DNA of 64,000 nucleotides from Calonectria ilicicola (GCA_020809705.1 CP085825.1:5952001-6016000), one strand, 5' to 3'; positions 1 to 11,675 are shown, counted from the first letter of the stretch. Program-made: numbers and translations. Notes: generated by a model not told the origin, from the sequence alone.

Positions 1-369
1 CATGCTGTCTTAATGCCGAAACCTGGTTAACACTTCATAGACGTGGATCGCGTCTTTTCATAAACCGAGAAACCTGTCAAGATGGTGGTGGGGAGGCATG
101 CTAAGAATGATAGAAAAAAACGAAGTCAATGCCACGGCCAAAACAAGCTCCGTGAGAGGCTTCTTGGCATGTAGCCGCCCCGAGAAAACGGTACGGCAAC
201 CTCCCGGGAAAAAAAAATCAAAAGCTGTGCGGTCGACCCGTATCCGCGATCCAGCCGAGGCCCACTCATGTGGCAGTGTCAAATACGCTATGTGTGGGCT
301 CGAGTCGCGACCCCTCGGCGATCGCCGTCGACGATCACGCATGACCTAAGAAAGCCCGGCATTGTCGCC
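1..369. other. Intergenic edge downstream of the ABC transporter
   Basis: No gene is supported here. The open frames are short, lie on both strands and resemble nothing known. The segment follows the stop codon of the ABC transporter read from the minus strand, so it probably holds that gene's 3' UTR and polyadenylation region. The neighbour to the left is outside the window. Confidence 0.5.
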
Positions 370-3300
370 TCACTGCCGCTCTCTAGAGTGTTCGTCCGTG
401 TGACTTGATTCGGCATCAGAGGATGCGGAGGATGGTGACGAGGAATTTGTCTCATCTTGGCCCTTGCAGCCGTGGCTCACCGCGTTGCCTGACAAGGTCC
501 CAGATGACGCAAGGCTAGTGTAGCCGTCCATAGGTGCGTCCGACTTCTTCTTGCCACCCATATTGGCCCTCCGGACTGCCCTCCGAGCCTTCAAGTGCGC
601 CTCACGGGCTGCATCCAGGGCTCGCTCTGCCCGGATTTGCTTCTCCCACATCGACGCATACCGGCCATTGGCAGCAAGTAGTTCGTCGTGGGTGCCACGC
701 TCAACAATCGTTCCCGCATTAAGAACAATGATCTGATCAGCGTGGGTGATAGTGGATAGTCGGTGACTATAAGCAGATAGGTCAGTAGTAGTTCACAAAT
801 TTCGTATAGCATAAAAACCTACGCAATGATGAGCAATGTGCGGCCCTGGCCGATATTCCACACATTGTCTTGGATCTCCTGCTCAGTGTGAGAATCCAGT
901 GCTGACGTGGCTTCGTCCAGCATAATAATTCTGGGGTCTTTGAGAATGGTGCGAGCAATCGCAACTCGTTGTTTCTCGCCACCGCTAAGACGGAGACCCC
1001 GCTCGCCCACTTGGGTGTCGTATTGGTCGGGGAATGACATAATTCGATCGTGAATGCTTGCGGCTCGGCATGCTGCGTAGACCTCGTCGTTGGTGGCGGA
1101 AGGATTAGCGTACTTGAGGTTATACATGAGAGACTCGTTGAAGAGCGTCGTATCCTGGGGAACAACGCCAATGTGGCGTCTCACGGAGTTGATGGTGAGG
1201 TCCTTGACGTTTTGCCCATCAAGTTCGATGCTGCCCTCGTCGCAGTCATAGTAGCGGAACATGTGGCGGAAGAGTGTCGATTTGCCACCGCCTGATTCAC
1301 CGACGAAAGCTGTTGTAGTGCCAGGCATGCATTCAAAGCTAATGTTGCGTAAGGCGGTTCTTCGTCGGTCGTATGAGAAGCTCACACTATTCCATCGGAT
1401 ATGACCCTTGAAGCTTTCGAGGGGGCGTGCGTGTGGTGCATCAACAACCGTGGGCTGGATTTTGAAGAGCTCCAGCAATCGTTCGCCGGAAATCATAGCC
1501 TGCTGGACAGTTCGGTAAAATGTGCCGAAAAAGTTCAGAGGACCCTGGAGCTGTGTGAGATATGAAACAACAGTGAACCATTCACCAGTTGTTCGCACTC
1601 CAACGGCAACTTGCCATCCACAAACCAAAGCTGCGATAATTCTCCCTAGGTTGAATACGAGCGTCTGGCAAATGTTCATCATAACCATGCCCATCTGAAC
1701 TTTGACCTCGGCCCTTTGGAAGATTCCGACCTTGTCTTGATACCGTCTTGATTCAAACTCCTCTGCATTGAAGTATTTGACTGTCTCATAGCTTGAAATA
1801 GAGTCATTTTTGACTGCTTCTTCTTCGCGATCGGCGTTCGTCATTTCGCGACGCTGATCAGCGCGGGTTGAGGCCATCTTGATGGTCATGTAGAGGTACC
1901 AACACGTATCCACCAAATTAATCTCGGCGTAAAGCGCACCGTACTTGAAATAGAAGACTGAAATCGAGAGGAAGAGGTCGAAAAGCATTGGGAAAACCTG
2001 GAACGTAACTTGTTCCAAGAACTGATTAATGGCAGATCCTTTGTTGAGAGCGGACAAAACCTCGCCAGTTCGTTTCGAAAGGTGGAAATCGAGGCTCAGG
2101 GAGTGGACATGGTTAAAGGCTGCCGTCGTAAGCCCGCGGTAAGAGTATTGAGACACTGGGATCCAAAGCAACGATCTCACTGATCCCAGCAGTCCCGATT
2201 GGCCCTGTAGAATCCAGAAAACTCCCAAGAGGAGAAAGTCCTTCAAGGGAAAAGTCTGCATAGTGAGCGGCTCACCCTGCGAAACATCCTGTATAACCTT
2301 TACCAAGCTATCAACAACTTTACCAATTTGCCATGGTACTGCGACGTTGACAAGGCGCTGAATAATAACCAGCACAAAGCAGATGAGGACATGAACCTGA
2401 AGAACGATAGCATCCTTAGGCCATAAGTAAGGGAAGAAAAGGGAATATCCTCGAAGGTATTCCCACCACGTCTTGTGTGGGAGCTTTTCGGGGCGATAGA
2501 AGGCTGCTGGTTCATCTTTTCTCGGTCCGACAGATTTAGCATTGGAAATAGTTCGGCCACGAGTTCGACGTCCGTTAGCTTCTCGACCGTTGGCTACCTG
2601 CCCATTTTGAGTGTCGTATGATCGGCGATGGCCGTTCAACAGCGGGGTCGATTCGCTGTTGCGCCCTTCCTCGATCTTGTCTTCTGTGCGGCGCACCTTG
2701 CGGATCCACGCTATTGTGAAGACGCCAATTAGCGCGAGGAGGTGAAGGACTCGTACGAGGTACAAGACCAAGTCAATTTTTGTCCATGAGTCGATACAAT
2801 CCTGGTCCTTTTTCGATTCGTTATTTCGAACGGAGCGCAAAAAGTGGCAATCGGCCGCGGCAACAAACGTGGTTGAGGCCATGATCACCTCCCCGGCAAG
2901 GCCGAGAACCCAGACAAAGAGGTGGACCACATTGGGGCCCTTGCGCCAGTCGAACAAGGAGATGAGAATATAGAGGTAAAAGAAGAGGGCTCCAGTAACA
3001 TGGACCTGGGCAAAGCGGGTCAGTATGAGCTGCATTGGCACACAGGCGACAGCATTCAAAGCGCCGGGGTCTCACGTACCACACTCCATTCGCCAGCCCA
3101 CGGCAGTCCTTCCTGTGACCAGCGGAAGGGGTCCTCGAATTCAAAGGCGTGGTAGAACATGGACGATGCGCTGGCGACGTAGCTCAGGAAAACGACGGCG
3201 GCGAGGTAGCGGAATACGTTTTTCGCGGTGCGACCGAAACCGGGACCAATCTTGCGGGAGCCATCGTCTCGGGCGCGTTTCTTCTTGGTGATTGGCAACG

Positions 3301-3514
3301 GTTTGCCACCAGGACCTTTGACTTTGGGCTGCACGAGATCTTCCTCTTTCTTGGCATTGACGACACTATACCAAGCGGCGCAGGAGATAAAAGCGACCAA
3401 AAGGATGAGAGCGTAGAGGTACTGAGTATAGCGGAGGATGACGTCGGCAAGGGAGAGACCGTCGTCGGAGTCGTCGCCGCGCGCTATGAGCGGCATGCCG
3501 TCGGGAGCGGCCAT
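370..3514 (-). CDS. hmt1: Vacuolar half-size ABC transporter, HMT1/ABCB6 type
   Basis: Predicted 1004-residue half transporter, with exons 3514-3080, 3005-823 and 766-370. Both introns (74 and 56 nt) have GT..AG ends and keep frame. Order: hydrophobic N-terminal extension with several membrane helices (residues 1-260, including a basic Arg/Gly linker), a six-helix ABC membrane domain (about 290-640), then one nucleotide-binding domain. That domain has Walker A GESGGGKS (about 712), signature LSGGEKQR (about 818), Walker [13 protein letters not shown] (about 833) and an H-loop AHRLS that is completed only by splicing at 766/823. The extra N-terminal membrane domain is typical of fission yeast Hmt1 and animal ABCB6, which act in the vacuolar or other internal membrane and move glutathione or phytochelatin-metal conjugates. 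The tail is Ser/Asp-rich. Family assignment is strong; the substrate is inferred. The start is the first ATG after a long pyrimidine-rich leader. Confidence 0.92.
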
Positions 3515-4047
3515 GGTGGGCTAGGACGTGTGTGAGCGAAGTCGGGGCAAGGCGCGGCGCAGCGACAGCCCACGAAAGGGAGTCAGGGAGTGAAAAGTCC
3601 ACGACGTACAGGCGGGAGAGGAGAGGGAGACGGAGGGAGGAGGAGAGAAAGAGAGAAAGAGAGAGAGAGCGGGAGGTGAGAGAGGAGAAGACGGAGGGCA
3701 TTCACCACGGACGAACCATTGCCCTGCCCGTGGCAATTGGCGAGGGAGAGAGGGTGAAAAGCAGGATGGGGAAAACGAGCGAGCGGTGGGAAGATGAATG
3801 AAGAGGCACGAGAGGTTGTGAGAGTCGAGTCCAGTCGAGAGTCTCGAGACCTCGAAGTTAAGTCTGGCTGCTGGCTCTGACCTTGGTCTAAGTCTAAGTC
3901 CCTGCTTAGGTAGTGTGGGTTGGCTCAGCAGGTTCCTTCCCTGGAAGAGTGGTACGTAGAGGTGGAGCGACCCAGTAGGAAGGCGCAGGCGCAGAAGGAG
4001 ACAAGCACCAGGTGCATGTGCAATGCCAGTGCCCAGCGCCAGTACAA

Positions 4048-4079
4048 GTGCCAGTGCCAGTGCCAGTGCCAGTGCCAGT
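4048..4079. repeat. (CCAGTG)n hexanucleotide repeat
   Basis: About five uninterrupted copies of a 6-bp unit (GTGCCA/CCAGTG), with degenerate copies on both sides from about 4012 to 4092. It opens the reading frames on both strands, which explains repetitive short ORFs here that are not genes. Confidence 0.85.
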
Positions 4080-4597
4080 CCCGAGTGCCAGTTGCGGCGG
4101 TCGAGTTAGGCAAGGTAGGTACCTAGTACCGAGTCCAAGTACCGCGGGCGGCGCAAAGACTGAGTGGCGGGGAAAATCAGAGGGGTGGAAAAACACAATG
4201 TGGGCGGTAACTCTGTGTACGCGCAGTGCATTAAACACGGCACAGGGCAGAGCGGGAGCACAAGTCTTGTACAAATGATGGGCACAGCGGCAAGAAGCAG
4301 AGGAGGCATAAGGTACAAGCGCGCCCCAAAGGCCTGGGCAGGTGCAGTGCGGACAGAGATGCAGCGCGAGCAGTGCAGGTGGATGACCTCCTCGTGGTGG
4401 GGCAGCTGACTTGGGCAGTGGCGAAAGCCACCCGAGGCGTGCGTGCCCTTGTCCCTGTCTGTTGATGTTCTGGAGCAAGAAAAATATACATAGAAATAAG
4501 TAGTACGTACCCGCGTTGTTCTCGAATCCGAGATCCAATGATCCAATGGAGCTCGGGGATGGAGGATGGACGTCTTGCCTGACGTCCCAGGGTCCAC

Positions 4598-4622
4598 GGG
4601 GAGGGGGGGAGGGGGGGAGGGG
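4598..4622 (+). other. G-run block, strong G-quadruplex motif
   Basis: Four runs of 4, 7, 7 and 4 G, separated by single A residues, followed by another six-G run at 4631-4636. This meets the G-quadruplex pattern with one-base loops. It lies on the strand opposite the presumed ABC transporter leader, so the transcript would carry the C-runs. Confidence 0.8.
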
Positions 4623-6784
4623 AACGACGAGGGGGGTTTCCCAAGAAGCTCCGAGTCTCGAGTCGACGGAAACAAGGATACCGAGGTCGGGAGAGGCGGG
4701 TTAGGGGAGGAAAAGAAAGAATAAGCCAGGACCGAGCGGTAGTCAAGGGGAGTTTGAAAGAGTAGGAAAATAATAGACTGGAAGAAAAACAATAACAGCA
4801 GAAGCAGAGGCACCAACAACAACAGCGCACGTAACAGTGATCAAGGGGTTCACCTGCGCCGAGTTGTCCTTTTGATGTTCTGAAAAGAGTGTAGAGTAGC
4901 AGGTACCTAAAGCCCCCGTCCAGTAACAAGGCGTGGTCCGGCGCGTCCCAAGGCTATGGCCCGGGGAGTTTTCAATGGCGTCTCTTTTGGGGTTCGACGA
5001 CTCCCCCGGTTCGTCCCAGCAGTGTAGTGCCCAGACCTTGGGGAGGCCTGTCTGTGATCGAGATGTGTCGTAGCAGTGGCCAGGGAGGGGGGAAAGTAAT
5101 GGTGTCGGAATTGTTGTAGGTGACTGTGCCTGTCACTCACTTCCACTCAATAAGTTTTTTTTTCTCTTCTTTTTTTGATACTGCAGCTTTCTCTCTCAGT
5201 GAGTGTCTGCTTGCTGCATGCACTCTCTCTGGGCTCGTGCTTGTCTCTGTCGGCACGCCCTGTGGCTCTTTGCCAGTGGGGCGTCACTGGGGTGGAGAGG
5301 GTCTTCTGGGTCCCTCTAGCCCCGCTGGGGCGCTTCTTTGGGTCCGCCTGCTGGGTCCGCTGGGTCCTTGGCTTTTTGGGGGGGCGCAAGGGGAGCCACG
5401 CGAATGAATGCCTGACGTCCTGACTGATGGATGTTTCTCGTGATGCAGATGGCGATGTGTCGAGGTGGATGCGCAAGTAGACGTGAAAGTGTGTGGATGG
5501 GCACACCAACAGAGAGCACGGACCGATGGCAAAGACACTTGAGCGATGGAAAGCGACTGCAACTGCCGGTATTGGCGTGGTTTGCGGAGTGACTGACGAT
5601 CAATAAAAAAACGAATGACCAGCCAGGGCAACCAGCCAAAAATCAGAGGACTGAACCACTCTGCTCTGAAAGAGATTCTTCTATTTTCGTGAACCCTGGT
5701 TTAGCGCCAAGAATGATGAAGAAAAGCAAATGAACAAAACGGACGTCCTCTGGTTTGTGCGAGAAGGATAAATTAACTCCCTGGGGCTCGGTGAATTGTG
5801 CGCTGGCCGGAGGGAACCTGGAAAAGGGTAGGTAGTATTTTAGGGGGAATTGTCCCAGCTAAGTATGGTTCGCTTCAGGTGAGAGGTCCGGTAGGGTCGA
5901 AGGGGACAACCAGTCAGGTCTCCCCCAGACGGTAAGGCAAGGCTAAAAAGTCCAAGTTCCCAGCAAAAAAAAAGTGTGTGTGTAAAAGGTCTGATCGTGG
6001 AGGGGGGGTTTAGAACAAAACTGGGCCTGGAGGCGTAACGGAAGCACCCCCTCTGACTACTACTGTTGTGTTGTTGGTAGGGACGAAGTTGCAAGTAGGC
6101 GTAGGTACTCCCAACGTTCTTCTGGTTTCTCGTTTAATGCTGTTACTTGGTAATACCAGTCGTGCTCTGGGACAGCAACAAGAAGGAAAACAGGTGATGC
6201 TGGGTAAAAGTAACAATAGGCAGGTGCCACATTCACGTACGCGTCGCCTTCGTGTTTGGGTTTCCCTCGCTGTGATGAACGAACGGTCCGGTTCTTTGGC
6301 GGCCGCAAGCCGTTAGCCTGGTCGTCCAGGCGGATGTTGCACAAGAATCTCCTAGTCCCACTATCAAGTGATCTTGGCTATGTCGCTAGACTCCGATGAC
6401 CGTAGGACAACCAAGATCTTGATTTCGTGGATCAAATGTGGGCGACGATATAAAAAGGATGGGGTGGTGGGGTTTGTTTGACGTTTGAGGATGACAACGA
6501 CGTTGTTGGTGACGGATGCACTTGCCACGACTCCTGGAGAGGTTTATTTTTATGCTCTCCACATGTGCTCGCGTGCTGCCCTAGTTCAGAATACTGGAAA
6601 AAAAAATTATGGCAGGGTGATTAGTTGTCGTATAAAATGGGTGGTAGCCTCAGTGGGTTTGGTGAGAGCGATGACGGGTGGAGGGCGATGATGTAAGTGA
6701 TAGGATGCCCACGGCTACTGATGGGATGGATGGGGTCAAAAGTGTGTGTGACCCCAAGGCGTGTACGGTGGCTGCACAACGTCG

Positions 6785-6869
6785 ACCTCAGACCTCAGAC
6801 CTCAGACCTCAGACCTCAAACCTCAAACCTCAAACCTCAAACCTCGGACCTCAAGACTTTAGACCTCAG
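6785..6869. repeat. 7-bp minisatellite (ACCTCAG/ACCTCAA)
   Basis: Ten head-to-tail 7-bp units run without a phase change from 6785 to 6854: four ACCTCAG, four ACCTCAA, one ACCTCGG and one ACCTCAA. After an 8-bp break there is a further unit at 6863-6869. The sorted order of variants suggests local unit duplication. No coding role is visible. Confidence 0.95.
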
Positions 6870-8655
6870 ATCAGCCGTTTGACTTGAGCTATCTGTCTAC
6901 AAAACAAAACTAATAAGGTTGGGGATGGAACTTGTTGTATGTCTTTGCCTGAGCTCTGAGTCGAGTCGAGTCTTGGGTGTCTACTTACCGTGCATCTGCC
7001 CAACTGTGACTCGCCATGCCTCTTCTGCTGCACGAATGCTAACCTTGCCCGCCTTGAACACACCGCGTTCGCCCGTCCGTCGTCATCCGAGTCAAGTCAG
7101 ATGGGCCCGAGTCAGGAGGTCGAGCTAGATGGGCTACGCAAACCCTCACACCACATACCTTAGTTACCTAGCACCAGCCCAAGTCTGAGTACGTACACAG
7201 GGGAGCGAGGCCGAGGACCAGAGTACATGGCACCAACAACTGTAAGCGTCAATCGTGTCGGCCATGCCTTGCTCTGGACATGGGGCAGAATCGGTCACAG
7301 CGGCGGGCGTTCGCCAGCTCACCCATTTCGCATTCCACTACATCCACCGATTGTTCTGCTGCCCTACCACCCGCGGACACGGCGGTTGAACAATGGCTGC
7401 TCCACGCCGCCGGAACAGGGCCTCGATAAGCCGAACTGGAGGGGGTCGCTCCACGCCGCGGCACTGCGGCGGCTCTCGACCGATGGCCAGCAGCAGCGAC
7501 ACGCAACATAGGCACACTTCGTTTCAAGCCTTTTTTTTTTTCTTTCCCATGTACGCCGTGCTTGGTTTCGCCTCGTCTCGCCCTGCTTCCACTACTGTAC
7601 GCCCACTGCAGGTCCCCAGGAGCGAGAAAAGAGAAAACTTGAGGGCACTCAATTGACGAATGGGCGTCCTAGTCCCCCCAGCCGTTATTAGCCACAGCGC
7701 GGCACTGCGATGCGTGATGCGCGATGTGCTGCACGGTGAGCCACCAAGGGTGCGGAACGAGCGAGGGTCTTAGGGGACCAACGGCCGACGCTGAATTTGA
7801 TTGGGTTCCATGTGCAAATAGACCTTATGTGAGTGTAGTAGCGTGTGGTGGTGTAGCTATGGGTGTGGGTGAGTGCGTCCAAGGGTGTGTACAGGTCGTA
7901 TTGTGCCGCCATCTATGTATCTCATTAATATTCATCACCACCACACAGGTAAAAGACGCATGGCAAATTTGTCCTATGTTGAACTTGTCCAGAGCAGGTG
8001 TCAGGGTGTCTCGACGGGCTCTTTTTTTTTTTAATCCTCCAGTTGATGCAACGGTGAGCATCCGACGGGACATTACGGGTAGCCTGTCGAGCCCTCTTTG
8101 CTAGGATTACCCATGAATCGGTCACCAACTCATCTTGAATCCATCCAAGCAAGCTTTCTTCTCCCACTCCAGCGGCAGCATCGCCAAGCTCTGATTGACC
8201 TCATCGTTTACTCCACCGCCTCCGGCTGTCCCATTCAAACTCCCGTTCACTGCTACTCCCCCGACCCACCGCCATCATCCGGTGTTGGGTTTCTTCGGTA
8301 GCTTCTCTAGCCTTGCTCATGTCCCGTCCTTGTCCCCAGACCCAGGGTGACTTGATGTTGGTAGTTCGTCTGGGTCTTGGCCCGCCTGCTCCCCTGTGTG
8401 GTCGCCTGCCTCGGTTATTATTCTACCAGAGCTCTTTTTTTTTTTTTTTCCTGCGGTGATGACGATGGTGGTGCTCTCCAATTGTTTTTTAAGAGCCGAT
8501 GAAGTTAGTCTACAGGAGCAAGCCATCTTCTAGGCCGTCTACCCCAGCCTAAAATTGAGTGGCTTGACTTCAAAAGACACGAAATGGGTAAGTCCAGCAA
8601 TCAGTACGTACACAGCACCCAGTAGGCATTTGGTAGCGGAGGTTTGGTTTGGTTT

Positions 8656-8683
8656 GGGGCTGGGGTGGCATGGGGACATGGGG
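8656..8683 (+). other. Canonical four-tetrad G-quadruplex motif
   Basis: Four runs of GGGG with loops of 2, 6 and 4 nt, inside a G-rich plus-strand tract (about 8640-8720). It is not within any gene I can support. Confidence 0.75.
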
Positions 8684-8748
8684 TGGATGGGACAAGGGAG
8701 TAAGGCAGATGGGGCAACGGGATTGCAAGTAACATGGGACGAGAGCCA

Positions 8749-8778
8749 TCCCATGCTCATGCTCTCAAGAGCATGGGA
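8749..8778. repeat. Perfect 10-bp inverted repeat
   Basis: Arms TCCCATGCTC (8749-8758) and GAGCATGGGA (8769-8778) are perfect complements around a 10-nt loop. An alternative inner pairing (ATGCTC with GAGCAT around TCAA) is also possible. No gene end is adjacent. Confidence 0.7.
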
Positions 8779-11054
8779 CCTATCGAGTCACCATTCGACA
8801 AAACCCTTGGAACTTCTGCAGTACTCACAAAGCTAGCAGTTAACCGAAAAGGGCACCAGCTCGTCAAAGCCATATTCCCACTTCAATTAGAAAAATGTGA
8901 AGTTGGCTCAGTCTCATGCCAATCCTGACCCATGTCCTAGTCATCCAGCCCGTGACGACATAAAAATGTCAATGTCCTTCACCGCCTGCCGGGATTGCAT
9001 GAGTGCGTCTGCAGGCGTCTGGAGCCCTTGCACCCCGTATCGTCGTCCGGACTCTGATGGTCCACTCACCAACTCTGTCCGGAAACGCCATGATGCAAGC
9101 CTGCCACACACCTTCCAGCCCATTGTCGGCCACCTACGAAAGACCGACATGGATGCACTGCTGATTGACAGGCCAGGCCACATCAACCGAGCATGGGAGC
9201 CACGAGCAAAAATGCCTAAATGATCACCCTCAGAGTCCTGCAGCCAAACTATCTTCCGAGACTCTTAGGTGCGGGCTACCCCCAACACCCCCAATCGCGA
9301 CGGTCGCATTGGGGATTGTACATCCTTTTGGGTTGATTCATCCGTTCCCATGCATCGATTCACCCATCCCCATCTCTTGATCCACCCCCGTCTTGCTCTA
9401 TCCCGCCAATCCGGTCAACGCGTCCATGTGCATCCACCGCCGGGGCTGGAATTGGAGCTGGAGCTCCAAAATCTCGTAACGCTGCAGGATGGGCTGATGT
9501 CGCCGGACCTCAGCAAGCATCGAGAAGGGTCATAAAAATCGGGGGATGATGAGTTCCGGTCCAATCCAGTCACCTGTGATCCCCATCGCATTGCACTGCC
9601 AGCCGGGGAATTGGGATGAACAATGAGTGACTGGCTGCAACGTGTGTGACCCAATCCAACTAGGCGCCATGAGGCCAGCCGGACAATGGCCCCTCCACCC
9701 TTACCTGGTGTTAGCCAGCCATGACCCAGAGAGCCGCTCCATCACGATGCTAGTGCTTGATCAGGCCGCCTTGCTGGCCAGATTAGTGGACAGATCAGAG
9801 GTACCATGTACCTAATATTGGAAAAAACGGAACGAGCGCGAAGCTGAGCGTGGATCTGCCAAGGAGGTAAGCTATTTGGGGAATTATTGATTGCCGATGG
9901 CCCTGCGAGCCATGTCTTTGTTGTTGCTCCCCGCGGACACAGACCATTGGAGCATCGGTGTTTAGCAGGTCTTGTAAACCGACTATTTCCTTGTCAGTCG
10001 ACTTTTGGCCGATCCAGGTCAGAACCCGGATCATAGATTCTGGGACAAGGATGGGCTTCCCCGTGCGAGGAGATGGCATGGAAAAAAGGTAGGGGACGAC
10101 GGGCAAGAGTCCGGGACGAGGTGATGAATAGCCTCGTCTTCTGTCGCCTGCATGCAAATACATGGGTCTATAAGAAGAAGAAGAAAAAAATCAAGTCCCT
10201 AGCTCCCTACACCAAGGACTCACATCTGAAAATGTATGTAAGCTCTGGGTTTAGAGTGAGAGCAACGGGAAAATGTGGTGTCATGCGTGCATCTGTGGGT
10301 TACCCAAAGCCGAAATATGATAGCTCTCCGTGTTTTTGATGATATATTCGCTATGCTAAGAAGGGAAATGTCTTGGGAATGGGTTCCGGCAACGGTGGAG
10401 GCAACTATGCAGGGCGACGCGAGGCATAGCGAAAGCATCACCGCGCATGCGATGCGATGCGACAGGGTCATGGTGAGATGACTTCGGGAAGAGACGACAA
10501 CGGCGAGAATGAGGTGCAGATGTGCCTGGCCTATTCTGGAGGACTCTTGGTTGCAGTGTTGCAGCCATTGCAGCAATCATGTCTTAGCAGGAGCCTAGTC
10601 ATAAATGACAATGAGCGTTGGTGGTGGCCGCCGGCAGGTCGATGGAAGCGTGCCTTCTTAATGCGACGTCTCCCGCGTCAAATATCGAATAGCCAAAGTC
10701 ATCATTTGTCCACTTTGCACGACCTACATCAAAGCTGACAGCTTGGCCGGCTCCAAGTGGTGTCCAACCGTTTCATGTTTCCTTGTCAGCCACCTACCGA
10801 TCGATGTGATGCTAGAGATGGGGGGGACGAGGATAGCTGCAATGGACAACCGGTGAGTCCATGGTTGCTCCATCCATCCATCCATCCCAACTTAACCATG
10901 GATTCCATGACTTGTCTTCAAACCCCGACCGATCTGATTGATGCTCGCTGATTCAGGTCGGTGGCTCTCTCGCACCAATACCTACCGCCGATGACCCGCC
11001 ACTCGAGGTGACTGGTAATTAATCATTCTCCCACAACTATCTCAAGCTCTAATG

Positions 11055-11513
11055 GGAGTCGCCCAGACACCCTCCCCTCCCCTCCCCTCCCCTTCCCTCC
11101 CCCTCCCACCTATTCGCCATCCATCACACATCACATCTTGCCTCTTCACTGCCGGCCGGCTTCAATTGCTCCGCACCCCCTTCGCCTCTCCTCCTCCTCT
11201 CCATTTACTCTCCTCTTTTCTCGCCTGACAAGACGTCTCATTTGCTCCACGCACACACACACGCTCGCGCACGCGCACCACACACTGCGCTTCCCGCCCC
11301 CAAGTTTGGCTCCCTCCATCTCAGCGCCAGCCCTTCGTTCCCGCATTCCACTCAACCTCCCCTTCACTGTGAACCAACCGACATCCAAAATTCTTCTCTC
11401 GATACTCATCCACACCCCGTCAGATCCCTGGTAGAACCGGTCAAGCCAGTGGACCCCTCCATCGCCAAATCAAAAGTGACAGGTCGACTCTCGCCGATCT
11501 AGCCCCTTGTCGC
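11055..11513 (+). promoter_or_regulatory. Cryptic leader-like segment in the gene-poor region
   Basis: About 460 nt of C/T-rich plus-strand sequence without a single ATG. It begins with a repeated CCCCT block (11070-11107, a G-quadruplex motif on the minus strand) and a (CA)n/(CG)n tract near 11250. The composition matches the leaders of the genes starting at 18545 and 39496. The first ATG after it is at 11514. This is a compositional inference; no transcription evidence is available. Confidence 0.4.
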
Positions 11514-11675
11514 ATGCCCACCGAGCAGAGGACTATTGGGGGACGGCAGCCCCGAAGTCACCATCTCAGAAGCATTTGCCATTCCGTACTGGCTCTGCCA
11601 CTCGCCGCCTCCGCCTCCGCCATGACCCTGGCCGCCAGCGACGGTTTTCCGTTTGGGTGCCGTCCATATCGATGA
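11514..11675 (+). CDS. Speculative 53-residue small ORF after leader-like DNA
   Basis: This ORF begins at the first ATG downstream of an ATG-free pyrimidine-rich segment and ends at TGA (11673-11675). Residues 1-20 are polar and basic. Residues about 21-41 are hydrophobic and Ala/Leu-rich, resembling a membrane or signal segment, followed by a short tail. There is no recognised family and no second exon that I could support. It could equally be the first ORF on a long non-coding RNA, or chance. Confidence 0.15.
   Translation: MPTEQRTIGGRQPRSHHLRSICHSVLALPLAASASAMTLAASDGFPFGCRPYR

Larger units (their letters stand above)
3515..4850 (-). promoter_or_regulatory. Pyrimidine-rich long leader/promoter of the ABC transporter
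   Basis: Read on the minus strand, this stretch is strongly C/T-rich, with a (CT)n run at about 3640-3680 and C-runs near 4600. That is the usual look of fungal promoters and 5' UTRs. A donor-like GTACGTAC near 4510 followed by a TTGCTCCAG acceptor-like end near 4470 could mark a leader intron. Several ATG codons occur in it (for example near 3703, 4230 and 4308), so upstream ORFs or leader splicing are likely. Transcript ends cannot be read from the sequence. Confidence 0.4.
4851..11050. other. Gene-poor region, first part
   Basis: No protein gene is supported over about 6.2 kb. Frames on both strands are short, overlap one another and show no recognisable family. Visible content: T/C-rich stretches at 5150-5200, a 7-bp minisatellite at 6785-6869, a G-quadruplex motif at 8656-8683, a hairpin at 8749-8778, homopolymer T/A runs (7531, 8021, 8433) and scattered GTACGTAC/GGTACC palindromes (4501, 7189, 8603). 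One 87-codon frame from an ATG in good context (7393-7656, Arg/Ser-rich) was considered too weak to call. Confidence 0.6.

Noticed and set aside
3906..4538. 210-codon minus-strand frame and its neighbours to 4929
   Set aside because: The frame is kept open by the (CCAGTG)n array and C/T-rich leader DNA. No domain is recognised and there are several overlapping frames of similar length.
7393..7656. 87-codon plus-strand frame with good start context
   Set aside because: Arg/Ser-rich, contains a poly-Phe from a T-run, no family match, no leader-like composition upstream.
10220..10576. 118-codon minus-strand frame
   Set aside because: No recognisable motif; overlapped by other frames of similar size; typical chance ORF.
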